Source: Fervidibacter canadensis (GTDB taxonomy: Bacteria > Armatimonadota > Fervidibacteria > Fervidibacterales > Fervidibacteraceae). From it: a stretch of DNA of 64,000 nt. Each line of letters starts with the position of its first letter. Position 1 is the first letter of the stretch. This document shows, in pieces, positions 24,492-32,825 of this stretch. Position numbers and translations under genes: made by a program. The DNA lies in NCBI GenBank assembly GCA_041446545.1, contig JBGOEJ010000013.1:1-64000 (forward strand). The letters are read 5' to 3'. The notes beneath the pieces are model-generated. The model made no database searches, was not told the origin of the DNA, and saw only the letters and a list, made by a program, of their open reading frames with translations.

Positions 24492-25526
24492 ATGAACCGT
24501 TGGCAGGAATTGCTCACGCTGGATTACGGCGTTCGCTTGCCGCCCAAGACAGATTACGGCATCGGGTTGATTGGCTGTGGGAGCATCGCTAATCACGCCC
24601 ACTTGCCTGCCTACCAAAAGTTTGGCTTCCGTGTCGTCGCCTGTTGCGACATCCGCGAAGACGCCGCCCGCCAAACTGCCCAACGCTTCGGCATCCCGAA
24701 GTGGTTCACCGATTATCGTCGTTTGCTGGAGTTGTCCGAAGTAGATATCGTGGACATCGCCATCCACCAGCAAGGGCGAGTGGAAATCGTTCAAGCGGCG
24801 GCGCAGGCAGGCAAGCACATCCTCATCCAAAAACCCTTTGCCCATCGCATGGAGGATGCGTTGGCGATGGTGGAAGCCTGCGAGAAGGCAGGCGTGAAGT
24901 TAATGGTCAACCAACAAGCGCGCTACGCTCCCGGACATCGCTTCGCCAAGTTGTTGGTTGAGCGGGGTTTTCTGGGTGAAGTGTTCCACCTGACGCACCA
25001 TGTTCGGGGCAACCAAGACGGCGGTTGGCCTGCGGAAACGCCCAACTTCCTCATCGTGGATCACGGCATCCATTACCTTGACCTGATGCGCTATTGGACG
25101 GGGCGCGAGCCGCAAGCGGTGCTGGCGACGACGGTGCGGATGCCCGGTCAGCGCGCCATCTCGCCGATGGTCTACAGCATCACCCTCGCCTTTGACGAGC
25201 ACTTGATGGCGAACTTGTGGTTCAACGATGTCGTGCAGGGCAAAGACAGCCATTACGAGTTCACCATTGACGGCACGCAAGGGTTGGTGCGGGGCAATGC
25301 GACGCAAGTGACGGTCGCCCTGAAGGATGCCGACCCGCCCATCTTGCGGCTGGAGTTGAAGGGCAGTTGGTTTCCCGACGCTTTTGCGGCGACGATGGCG
25401 GAGTTGATGCGTGCCATTCAAGAGGGCGACGAGCCTGCCATCTCAGGGCGCGATAACCTCAAGACGCTGCGCCTTGCCTTAGGGGCAGTTCAATCCAGCG
25501 AAGAACTCCGTCCCATTTCGCTGTGA
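24492..25526 (+). CDS. Gfo/Idh/MocA family oxidoreductase (QKP variant)
   Basis: 344 residues. An unusual 20-residue N-terminal extension (NRWQELLTLDYGVRLPPKTD) precedes the Rossmann motif GLIGCGSIA. The catalytic-Lys motif is Q113-K114-P115, the Lys and Pro being kept and the Glu replaced by Gln. DHGIHYLDL in the C-terminal domain gives the D-x3-H signature. It ends 2 nt before the convergent carbon-nitrogen hydrolase gene. Start ATG 24492 is preceded by AAAGGGGTGTGACGGG. Its substrate is unknown; the neighbouring dehydrogenase and transporter genes suggest a sugar or polyol. Confidence 0.88.
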   Translation: MNRWQELLTLDYGVRLPPKTDYGIGLIGCGSIANHAHLPAYQKFGFRVVACCDIREDAARQTAQRFGIPKWFTDYRRLLELSEVDIVDIAIHQQGRVEIVQAAAQAGKHILIQKPFAHRMEDALAMVEACEKAGVKLMVNQQARYAPGHRFAKLLVERGFLGEVFHLTHHVRGNQDGGWPAETPNFLIVDHGIHYLDLMRYWTGREPQAVLATTVRMPGQRAISPMVYSITLAFDEHLMANLWFNDVVQGKDSHYEFTIDGTQGLVRGNATQVTVALKDADPPILRLELKGSWFPDAFAATMAELMRAIQEGDEPAISGRDNLKTLRLALGAVQSSEELRPISL

Positions 25527-25528
25527 GT

Positions 25529-26446
25529 TCAGCGATGCGTGTCCGTCGGGAGCCGCAAAGACCGTTCCCGTCGGGCGCGGGCGAAGTAAGCGTCTATCGG
25601 CTCCAACTCAAACTCTCGCACCCAATCCCAAACGCTGGCGTTAGGGCAGTGGCAAGTGAGCAGGCATCGGGCTTCGGGTTGCCGAATTTCCAACTCGGCG
25701 TCAGCGCCATAGCGTTCTTTGAGCCGCAGCAATTTGGGATGGTTGTAGTCAAGGTGCAAGACGACGGCATCCAAGTTGAGCCGTTGGCTGACGATGGGCA
25801 TGTAACTGGGTTGGGCATGCGCCAAGATGCGACCTAAGGGGTTGACGATGACGCTGTGGGGCGAAGCGATGGCGGTCACCATCCAAAAGCCGAAATCCAG
25901 CGCCCAAAGTTGCACTTGCATCCCGCCAGGATACATGGAGACGAAGCAAACGAGTTCCGCTCCGTTAACTTTCAGCCGCTCGGCGACCTCGCGGAAATTC
26001 AGGTCAAAGCAAATCGCCATTCCGACCCGCCCAAAGTCCGTCTCAAAGGCAGGCGCATCGGTGCCAGGTTGAATGCCGCCCTCCAGTTCGCCGATGGTCG
26101 GGAACATCTTGGCGTAATAGCCGACGACTTTGCCTTGACGGTTGATAAGCGCAGCGGCGTTGACCAATCTGTCGCCCTCTCGCAACACCATCGGGCAAAC
26201 GACCCAAGTTTGATGGCGACGGGCGTAATCGCTCAGCCGCTTTACCGTCTCACCGTCCAAGGGTTCTGCCGTCGCCAGCCAATTTTCGGTGCTCATGCCC
26301 AATCCCGTGAAGGTTTCGGGCAAGCAGACCAAATCGGGGCGCTCCCACGCCGCCTGTTCCAACAATTGCATCGCCGCTTCCATGTTGCGCTCCTTGCTGC
26401 CCTGTCCTTGCAGCGAGATGGAAACGACCCGAACCCATCGCGCCAT
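25529..26446 (-). CDS. carbon-nitrogen hydrolase (nitrilase superfamily)
   Basis: 305 residues. The Glu-Lys-Cys triad is visible: E44 in LPETFTG, K113 in YAKMFPT and C146 in AICFDLNF, with the expected spacing. The second Glu is at E120 in the GELEGG segment. Such enzymes hydrolyse nitriles or amides (omega-amidase, N-carbamoyl amidase and relatives); the specificity is not evident from motifs. ATG 26446 follows AAGGAGGGATGGG. Its stop is 2 nt from that of the convergent Gfo/Idh/MocA gene. It is divergent from the alcohol dehydrogenase cluster; the intergenic space carries a palindromic repeat. Confidence 0.9.
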   Translation of the reverse strand: MARWVRVVSISLQGQGSKERNMEAAMQLLEQAAWERPDLVCLPETFTGLGMSTENWLATAEPLDGETVKRLSDYARRHQTWVVCPMVLREGDRLVNAAALINRQGKVVGYYAKMFPTIGELEGGIQPGTDAPAFETDFGRVGMAICFDLNFREVAERLKVNGAELVCFVSMYPGGMQVQLWALDFGFWMVTAIASPHSVIVNPLGRILAHAQPSYMPIVSQRLNLDAVVLHLDYNHPKLLRLKERYGADAELEIRQPEARCLLTCHCPNASVWDWVREFELEPIDAYFARARRERSLRLPTDTHR

Positions 26447-26523
26447 CGCCCATCCCTCCTTGCCCTTGCGGTTGCTCGCCTCAGTATGCCTTTCTCCACC
26501 CTCAAATGAAAAGTCGCCGTCTC

Positions 26524-26547
26524 GTCGGAGTGGCTATTAGCCACGAC
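26524..26547. repeat. intergenic palindromic repeat, GTGGCT type
   Basis: A 24-bp element with stem GTGGCT-ATT-AGCCAC, preceded by GTCGGA and followed by GAC. The same element occurs in the opposite orientation at 30297-30320 and in related forms at 31686-31789 and 57246-57345. It lies between divergent genes here, so a terminator role alone is unlikely. Confidence 0.7.
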
Positions 26548-26664
26548 AGATTTCAGCCAAGACAACTCCATCCGCAACGAAGGGTCACCCGCGCCAAACT
26601 ATCAACCGCCGCAAAAGTTCAACCGTGCCTTGCCTGCCTTTTGGGATGGTTTGGCGGATGAGTG

Positions 26665-27945
26665 ATGAAGGCGGTGCAATTGCGCAAAAGCATCGGGCGC
26701 TACTTGTCGGTCAAAGCGTTAGGGCGACGCTTCCCTGCGTTGCTGACCAGTCCGTTAGGGTTGGTAGCGATGCGGGAGGTGCCTCCTTTGAAGTTACCGT
26801 CGCCTCAATGGGTGCGGGTGCGACCGAAATTGAGTGGCATTTGCGGCAGCGACTTAGCCGTCATCACAGCGAAAAGTTCGCTCCTTCTGTCACCGTTGAC
26901 TTCCACGCCCTTCACTTTCGGGCACGAGGTCGTCGGAGAAGTCGTGGAAGTCGGCGATGCCGTCACGCAAGTGAAAGTCGGCGACCGGGTGGTCGTAGAG
27001 CCAGCGCTTTGTTGCTTCGTGCGGGAATTAAATCCGCCTTGCTCCCGTTGCGCTGAAGGCAACTACGCTTGTTGCGAACGGCTGACGGAAGGCATCATCG
27101 GTGCGGGCGTGCAAACGGGCTATTGCCGCGACACAGGGGGCGGATGGGGCGAGGAATTGGTGGCGCATGAGTGGCAACTCTTCCGCGTGCCCGAAAACCT
27201 CAGCGACGAAGAAGCCGTCCTCATTGAGCCCTTTAGTTGTGCCTTACACGCCGTCTTGCGGGCATGGAAGGCTGTTGAGTCTCCCCCTCAAACAGCACTG
27301 GTGCTGGGCTGCGGGACGATGGGCTTGTTGACCGTTGCCGCGCTGCGGGCAGTGGAGCGAGCGACGCAAAGGAAACCGATGCGCCTTATTGCGATGGCAA
27401 AGTATTTGCATCAAAGCGAATGGGCGAAACGGTTGGGAGCGGACGAAGTGGTGCCGACGAGCGGTGACAGTTACCGAGCGCTCCAGCAGTTGTGTGGTGC
27501 CCAGTTGTTTCAACCTGAGTTGGGCAAGCCGACAGTGTTGGGTGGGTTTGATGTCGTGTTTGATTGCGTGGGGTCACAAAGTTCGTTGGACGATGCTGTC
27601 CGATGGGCGCGAGCCAACGGCATCGTGGTCGTCGTCGGGATGCCTGCCCAGCCAAAGGTCAGTTGGGCGAGTTTGTGGTTTAAGGAGTTGCGGGTGCTGG
27701 GCGCTTACGCTTACGGCGTGGAAGAGTGGCAGGGAAAGCGGGTGCGAACTTTTGCGTTGGCGCTGGACTTGTTGGAAGGAGGTTTTGTTTCCTTGCGAGG
27801 GTTGGTCACTCACCGCTTTCCGCTGACTCAATGGCGACAAGCCGTTCAGACAGCCCTGCAAGCAGGACGCCGCTGCGCCATCAAAGTCGTGCTGGAGAAT
27901 TTGGCGACAAGTCCGTCACTAGGAAGTTGGGGAAGAAGTCCCTGA
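26665..27945 (+). CDS. zinc-dependent alcohol/polyol dehydrogenase (MDR family)
   Basis: 426 residues. The catalytic zinc ligand Cys60 is in LSGICGSDLAV, with GHEVVGEV (H87, E88) next. Structural-zinc Cys are present in the lobe at C116, C126, C129 and C137 (CFVRELNPPCSRC, CCERL). A Rossmann motif is at VLGCGTMGLL and a NAD-domain segment at VFDCVGSQSS. The protein is longer than typical MDR enzymes (about 340-360), with extra N-terminal residues (MKAVQLRKSIGRYLSVKALG). It begins a plus-strand cluster (dehydrogenase, MFS transporter, Gfo/Idh/MocA), consistent with uptake and oxidation of a sugar or polyol. GTG at 26662 is an alternative start. Confidence 0.85.
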   Translation: MKAVQLRKSIGRYLSVKALGRRFPALLTSPLGLVAMREVPPLKLPSPQWVRVRPKLSGICGSDLAVITAKSSLLLSPLTSTPFTFGHEVVGEVVEVGDAVTQVKVGDRVVVEPALCCFVRELNPPCSRCAEGNYACCERLTEGIIGAGVQTGYCRDTGGGWGEELVAHEWQLFRVPENLSDEEAVLIEPFSCALHAVLRAWKAVESPPQTALVLGCGTMGLLTVAALRAVERATQRKPMRLIAMAKYLHQSEWAKRLGADEVVPTSGDSYRALQQLCGAQLFQPELGKPTVLGGFDVVFDCVGSQSSLDDAVRWARANGIVVVVGMPAQPKVSWASLWFKELRVLGAYAYGVEEWQGKRVRTFALALDLLEGGFVSLRGLVTHRFPLTQWRQAVQTALQAGRRCAIKVVLENLATSPSLGSWGRSP

Positions 27946-27968
27946 GAAAGGAAGGGGCGAAGGAGACG

Positions 27969-29192
27969 ATGGAGAGCGAAAGTGCCAGCGACGCTCAAAG
28001 GCAAAGGAGCGTTGCCTTGGCGCTGGCTTATGGGTTGCTGTTCGCTGCCGTCGCACCTTTGGCAGGTTACTTGAACTTGTTTTTGCAGCGATGCGGGTTG
28101 ACCGATAGCCAAATCGGGACAGTGGCGGCGACGATGGCGTTGGTCGGCATCGTCGCTCCGCCTTTGTGGGGTTATGGGAGTGACCGATGGCACAACCGTC
28201 GGGTGCCCATCGCCCTTGCCTCGTTGGGGTCTGCCCTCGTTTTCCTCGCCTTTTTCAAGCCTTCGTTCCCGTCGGTGCTGTTGGTCGCTGTCCTCTTTGC
28301 TTTCTTCAACAGCCCGCTCATCCCGCTGATGGACGCCCTCGTCTTGGAATGGTTGGCTGACTCAAGGGAACGCTACGGGTCGTTGCGGGCATGGGGCTCG
28401 TGGGGTTTTGTGGTGATGATGCTGGTCTTTGGATTGACGCTCAAGGGAAAGGGAAAGGCGCAAGGGCTTTTGCCGGCATTGGCATCGTTCGTCCTTTTGC
28501 GATGGTTGCTTTTTGTGGTGGCGTGGCGGTTGCCGCCTAACGGGGGACACCGCCTTTCCGGCGATGGCGATTGGCATGCCCTCAAAAGTTTGTTCGCTGA
28601 CCGCCAATGGCAAACCTTTTTAGGCATTTCGTTGCTCAGCACCATCAGCAACGGCGCCTTCTATGCCTTCTTCCCGCTTTATCTGAACCGTGTGGGACTT
28701 GGCGATAACTGGCAGGGCTACTTTTGGGTCATCGCCGTGCTGGCGGAGATCGCCTTCATGGCGAAGTTGGCAGCGCCTCTCACGCAGCGGTTGGGTTTGA
28801 AGGGCGTGATGCTGTTAGGCATTTTAGGTCGGATGGTGCGTTATGGCGCTTATGCCTTCCCGCTGCCTTTTTCTGTCCTCTTGGCGTTGCAACTGTTGCA
28901 TGCCCTCACTTTTGGCGCTGCCCACACGGCTTCGGTGACTTGGGTGAGTTTATTTGCTCCGCCGTCGGCAAGGGCATTGATGCAAACGCTGTATGCCAGC
29001 ATCTTGATGGGCATCGGGAACGCCATCGGGGCGCAGTTGGGCGGATGGGTCAGCGAGCATTGGGGATTGCGGGTGATGTTTGGGTTGGCGGGAGGGCTTA
29101 ATGCAATCGCTTTCGTGTTGGGTTGGTGCTGGTTGCGCGAGCCAATAGGGAACATCGCCGCACCCGTTTCAGCCGAAAGGGGGGAAGGGTGA
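27969..29192 (+). CDS. MFS transporter (MFS_1-like / sugar-H+ symporter type)
   Basis: 407 residues with twelve hydrophobic segments in two halves. The loop between helices 2 and 3 has the GYGSDRWHNRR motif typical of the MFS, and the first helix carries GLLFAAVAPLAGYLNLFLQRCGLTDSQIG, typical of the MFS_1-like (LacY/NupG/PPP-like) subfamily. It lies 23 nt after the dehydrogenase and its stop TGA overlaps by 1 nt the ATG of the next gene, so the three are almost certainly one operon. Start ATG 27969 follows AAGGAGACG. Substrate unknown, probably the sugar or polyol handled by neighbours. Confidence 0.9.
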   Translation: MESESASDAQRQRSVALALAYGLLFAAVAPLAGYLNLFLQRCGLTDSQIGTVAATMALVGIVAPPLWGYGSDRWHNRRVPIALASLGSALVFLAFFKPSFPSVLLVAVLFAFFNSPLIPLMDALVLEWLADSRERYGSLRAWGSWGFVVMMLVFGLTLKGKGKAQGLLPALASFVLLRWLLFVVAWRLPPNGGHRLSGDGDWHALKSLFADRQWQTFLGISLLSTISNGAFYAFFPLYLNRVGLGDNWQGYFWVIAVLAEIAFMAKLAAPLTQRLGLKGVMLLGILGRMVRYGAYAFPLPFSVLLALQLLHALTFGAAHTASVTWVSLFAPPSARALMQTLYASILMGIGNAIGAQLGGWVSEHWGLRVMFGLAGGLNAIAFVLGWCWLREPIGNIAAPVSAERGEG

Positions 29193-30244
29193 TGTCGCCG
29201 TTGCGTGTCGCTCTCATTGGGGCAGGCGGGATTGCAGGGGCACATTTTCAAGCGTATCAAAAAGTGCCTGAGACAGAGGTGGTTGCCGTCGTGGATATCG
29301 TGCCTGAGCGGGCGAAAAGGGCAGCGGAGCGTTGGGGTGTGCCTCGTTGGTTTACCGACCATCGGCAAGTTTTGAGTTTGCCCGAAGTAGATGCCGTTGA
29401 CATTTGCACGCCTCACGGGGCTCACGCACCCGTCGCCCTTGATGCGCTCCGTGCGGGCAAACATGTGTTGGTGGAAAAGCCGATGGCGTCTGACTTGAAG
29501 CAAGCGGTGGCGATGGTGCGGGCGGCGAAAAACAACGGCAAGGTGCTTTTTTGCGGCATCAAAAGTCGTTGGTCAGCCTCAACCCAGCGACTTAAGCGCT
29601 TCGTGGAAAGCGGGGCTCTGGGTGACCTTTACTTCGCCGAAATCGTAGCGACCCGAAGACGAGGCATCCCTGGTGCCAGTTTCACCCGTCGGTCAATGGC
29701 GGGTGGCGGCGTCGTGTTGGACTTGGGCGTTTACCTCGTGGATACCTCGCTTTACTTGCTGGGTTTCCCGCAACCGCTCACTTGCTCGGCTTTCGTCGGT
29801 GGGTTTCTCGGCAAGCGACCCGATGCCGTCGTGCAGGGCGGTTGGCAATGGAATCCTGCCGATTTTGAGGTGGAAGATTTCGCCGTCGCTTTCCTTCGGT
29901 TTGCGAATGGCGTCGCAGCGGTCATCAAAGTTTGCTGGGCTGCCCACACCGACAGTTTGGGCACTTCCTTTCTGTTGGGCACAAAGGGCGGATTGAAGTT
30001 CGGCAATCCGCCTGAATGGTTCTTTGACCTGCAAGGCTACATGGCTCAAGCGCCCTTGCCCTCCGCCACCGACGGCGAAGATGGCTTCGTGCAGGAGATT
30101 CGGTTTTTCGTGGACGCCGTGCGCAACGGGGCGCCTTTGCCTGTCCGTCCCGAAGAAGCCCTGACCGTCCAAGCCGTCTTGGGCGCCATCTATCGCTCGG
30201 CTGAGAAAGGGCAAGAAGTGGCGGTGAGAATCCCGAAGGCGTGA
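29192..30244 (+). CDS. Gfo/Idh/MocA family oxidoreductase
   Basis: 350 residues. Rossmann motif ALIGAGGIAGAHF at 7-19 and canonical E95-K96-P97. The C-terminal domain has VVLDLGVYLVD, with Tyr where most relatives have His. It overlaps the MFS gene by TGATG, so translation is coupled and the product probably acts on the transported sugar. Fourth paralogue of this family in 28 kb, each differing in the catalytic motif or in the C-terminal D-x3-H/Y region, which suggests different substrates. Confidence 0.9.
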   Translation: MSPLRVALIGAGGIAGAHFQAYQKVPETEVVAVVDIVPERAKRAAERWGVPRWFTDHRQVLSLPEVDAVDICTPHGAHAPVALDALRAGKHVLVEKPMASDLKQAVAMVRAAKNNGKVLFCGIKSRWSASTQRLKRFVESGALGDLYFAEIVATRRRGIPGASFTRRSMAGGGVVLDLGVYLVDTSLYLLGFPQPLTCSAFVGGFLGKRPDAVVQGGWQWNPADFEVEDFAVAFLRFANGVAAVIKVCWAAHTDSLGTSFLLGTKGGLKFGNPPEWFFDLQGYMAQAPLPSATDGEDGFVQEIRFFVDAVRNGAPLPVRPEEALTVQAVLGAIYRSAEKGQEVAVRIPKA

Positions 30245-30296
30245 AGACATTTTCCGTCGGACAACTTTTCGTGGCTGCGTTTGTCGTGTTGCGTTT

Positions 30297-30320
30297 GTCG
30301 TGGCTGGTAGCCACTCCAAC
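30297..30320. repeat. intergenic palindromic repeat, GTGGCT type (reverse orientation)
   Basis: Copy of the GTGGCT-type palindrome with a longer loop (GTGGCT-GGT-AGCCAC), flanked by CTCCAAC. It lies in the 165-bp gap between the Gfo/Idh/MocA gene and pgk, beside two nearby TTGTCGTG repeats at 30282-30302. Compare 26524-26547. Confidence 0.65.
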
Positions 30321-30409
30321 ATTTATCCCTGACTGCCTTGCTCCCTTGCCTGTTGCCTATTTGCCTGCCGTGTTGCGCTCATGCCAAACTTTAGGTGCGG
30401 AGGTGTGAG

Positions 30410-31591
30410 ATGATGGGATTGCGGACAATTCGCGATGTGGATGTGCAGGGCAAGCGGGTTTTGGTGCGGGTGGATTTCAATGTGCCCATTGAAAACGGGA
30501 AGGTGCTGGACGATTGGCGGTTGCGGGCGACGCTGCCGACCATCCGCTACCTGGCGGAGCGGGGAGCAAAGGTCATCCTTCTTTCGCACCTCGGTCGCCC
30601 TAAAGGCAAACGCGATGAGCAATTTTCCCTTCGTCCCGTCGCCCAACGGCTCAGCGAGTTGCTGGGTCAACCTGTCCAGTTTGCCGATGATTGCGTCGGG
30701 GAAGTTGCCGAGCAAGGGGTCGCCCGATTGCGAGCGGGTGAGGTGTTGCTGTTAGAAAACTTGCGCTTTCATGCGGGAGAGGAAGCCAACGATGAGGCGT
30801 TTGCCCAGCAACTGGCGCGGTTGGGCGATGTTTTTGTCAACGATGCCTTTGGGGCTGCCCATCGCGCCCATGCGTCCGTCCACGCCATCACGAAGTTTTT
30901 GCCATCTTATGCGGGGTTGTTGATGGAGCGGGAAGTGACGCATTTGAGTCGGTTGCTGGAAGCACCTGAAAAGCCTTTCGTGGCGGTTTTAGGTGGGGCG
31001 AAAGTTTCCGACAAAATCGGCGTCATCCGAAACTTGTTGACCAAAGTGGATGCCCTGCTCATCGGTGGGGCGATGGCGTTCACTTTCCTGAAAGCGCAAG
31101 GCTACGAGACGGGCAAATCGTTGGTGGAAGCCGACAAACTGGACTTGGCGAATGCCTTGCTGAGGGAAGGGAAGGAAAAGGGCGTGGAGTTGGTGTTGCC
31201 AGTGGATGTCGTCGTCGCCGAAAGCGATGCTGAAGATGCTGCCACGCAAGTCGTCCCTGCCACTGCCATCCCTGCTGACAAGGCAGGCTACGATATCGGA
31301 CCAGAGACAGCCAACCTGTTTGCCGAACGCATCCGCACCGCCAAGACAGTTTTCTGGAACGGACCGATGGGGCGGTTTGAGCGGACGCCTTTTAAGGCGG
31401 GAACGAAAGCCGTCGCCGAAGCGTTAGCCCAATGCAGCGGCACGACGGTCGTCGGCGGGGGCGAAACAGCGGCGGCTGCCTTTGAATTCGGGATTGCCGA
31501 AAAAGTGACCCATGTCTCCACAGGGGGTGGTGCCGCTTTGGAGTTGCTGGAAGGGCGCGAATTGCCCGGCGTCGTCGCCCTAAAAGGATGA
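30410..31591 (+). CDS. pgk: phosphoglycerate kinase
   Basis: 393 residues. Hallmarks are present: VLVRVDFNVPIENGKV near the N-terminus, RPKGKRDEQFSLRPVA, the nucleotide-binding GGAKVSDKIGV, and VFWNGPMGRFE with the terminal VVGGGETAAAAFEFG. It transfers phosphate from 1,3-bisphosphoglycerate to ADP in glycolysis. Start ATG 30410 is preceded by GGAGGTGTGAG; the following ATG 30413 is an equal alternative. Preceded by a palindromic repeat gap and followed by a repeat cluster and tRNA-Asn. No gap gene is adjacent. Confidence 0.96.
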   Translation: MMGLRTIRDVDVQGKRVLVRVDFNVPIENGKVLDDWRLRATLPTIRYLAERGAKVILLSHLGRPKGKRDEQFSLRPVAQRLSELLGQPVQFADDCVGEVAEQGVARLRAGEVLLLENLRFHAGEEANDEAFAQQLARLGDVFVNDAFGAAHRAHASVHAITKFLPSYAGLLMEREVTHLSRLLEAPEKPFVAVLGGAKVSDKIGVIRNLLTKVDALLIGGAMAFTFLKAQGYETGKSLVEADKLDLANALLREGKEKGVELVLPVDVVVAESDAEDAATQVVPATAIPADKAGYDIGPETANLFAERIRTAKTVFWNGPMGRFERTPFKAGTKAVAEALAQCSGTTVVGGGETAAAAFEFGIAEKVTHVSTGGGAALELLEGRELPGVVALKG

Positions 31592-31685
31592 CAGCGTGGA
31601 CTTAACGAGCGTGGATGTTGCGTCGGTTTTTAGGGCACGGCTTGATGCTGTGCCGACCGATTTTGTCCTTGTCGCATCGCCATTC

Positions 31686-31789
31686 TCGCGGCTAATAGCC
31701 GCTCCAAAGAGGGTTGGAGAGGGCGTCGGGTTGCTCCTTATTGTCGGAGTGGCTATCAGCCATGACCAAAGCGGCTTATTAGCCACGAC
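31686..31789. repeat. cluster of intergenic palindromic repeats
   Basis: Three related units: 31686-31707 (stem GCGGCT-AAT-AGCCGC, then TCCAA), 31743-31766 (GTGGCT-ATC-AGCCAT) and 31770-31789 (GCGGCTT-ATT-AGCCACGAC, a partial form). They fill the 288-bp gap between pgk and tRNA-Asn, which otherwise shows no gene. Stems differ in sequence but keep pairing, as expected of a spreading repeat family. Confidence 0.7.
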
Positions 31790-31879
31790 GCAAAACCTAT
31801 CCCACTGACTTTCTCAACACCCTCCGTCCCTTATTGACGGCGACAAAAGGTTGCGCTAATTTTTTCTCCGCCGCTTTGC

Positions 31880-31955
31880 TCCGGGGTAGCTCAACAGGCA
31901 GAGCGGCGGGCTGTTAACCCGCGGGTTGCAGGTTCGAGTCCTGCCCCCGGAGCCA
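31880..31955 (+). tRNA. tRNA-Asn (GUU)
   Basis: 76 nt with complete cloverleaf. The acceptor stem TCCGGGG pairs with CCCCGGA, the anticodon stem GCGGG/CCCGC encloses the loop CTGTTAA with anticodon GTT, and the T arm has GGTTCGAGTC. The 3' CCA is encoded (31953-31955). It ends only 9 nt before the first possible ATG of the accD frame. Confidence 0.97.
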
Positions 31956-32024
31956 GACAGTTCAATGCCTCTTTTCCCCCGCTTTCCTGATTTTCCCCAA
32001 TGCAAAGAGCGAGGTGACGGAAAA

Positions 32025-32819
32025 GTGGGTCAAGTTACGGAGTTGCCGACGGATGTTTGGCACAAATGCAGCCATTGTGAGGCGATGGTCTATCGCAAGG
32101 AGTTTGAGGCGAATTTGAAGGTTTGCCCCCGTTGCAACTATCATGAGCGCCTTGGGGCTTGGGAACGCCTCGCCATCACGGTGGATGAAAACTCCTTCAC
32201 CGAGTGGGACGCCAATTTGCTGCCTGCCGACCCCCTCAATTTCCCTGATTACGCCGAAAAGGTGCGGCGAGATCAGCGACGAACGGGATTGAAAGATGCC
32301 GCCCTCACGGGAGAAGCGACTATTGACGGAATGCCCGTTGCCATTGGCATCACTGACTTTCAATTCATGGGCGGAAGCATGGGCAGCGTCGTCGGCGAGA
32401 AAATTGCCCGCTTGATGGAGCGAGCCATAGACAAACATTTGCCCGTCTTCCTCATCATCGGTAGCGGCGGCGGGGCGCGGATGCAAGAAGGCTTGCTGAG
32501 TTTGATGCAAATGGCGAAGACCAGCGCTGCCTGTGGGCGGTTGCACGAGGTGCGCTTGCCTTACATCGCCTTGCTCACCGATAGCATGGCAGGTGTCCAT
32601 GCCTCTTTTGGGTCGTTGGCGGACATCATCCTCGCCGAGCCTGGGGCTCTCGTGGGCTTTACGGGTCCTCGCGTCATTGAGTTGTCGCTGAAGATCAAAG
32701 TGCCCAAAGAGCATCGGCAAGCGGAGTTTCAGTTTCAGCACGGGCACATTGACTTGATTGTCCCCCGCAAGCAAGTCCGTCCGACCGTCAGCAAACTGTT
32801 GCGCTTTTGGTATGGTTGA
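32025..32819 (+). CDS. accD: acetyl-CoA carboxylase carboxyltransferase subunit beta
   Basis: 264 residues from GTG 32025, which follows GAGGTGA at normal spacing. The N-terminal zinc ribbon (KCSHC, then CPRCNYH) and the crotonase-type core (GGSMGSVVGEKI, IIGSGGGARMQEG, GFTGPRVIE) are those of the carboxyltransferase beta subunit, which makes malonyl-CoA with AccA for fatty-acid synthesis. An ATG at 31965 would add 20 residues (MPLFPRFPDFPQ...) but its only ribosome site is the tRNA acceptor end. No accA follows. The stop is 7 nt from the convergent peptidase gene. Confidence 0.93.
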   Translation: MGQVTELPTDVWHKCSHCEAMVYRKEFEANLKVCPRCNYHERLGAWERLAITVDENSFTEWDANLLPADPLNFPDYAEKVRRDQRRTGLKDAALTGEATIDGMPVAIGITDFQFMGGSMGSVVGEKIARLMERAIDKHLPVFLIIGSGGGARMQEGLLSLMQMAKTSAACGRLHEVRLPYIALLTDSMAGVHASFGSLADIILAEPGALVGFTGPRVIELSLKIKVPKEHRQAEFQFQHGHIDLIVPRKQVRPTVSKLLRFWYG

Positions 32820-32825
32820 GGGATG

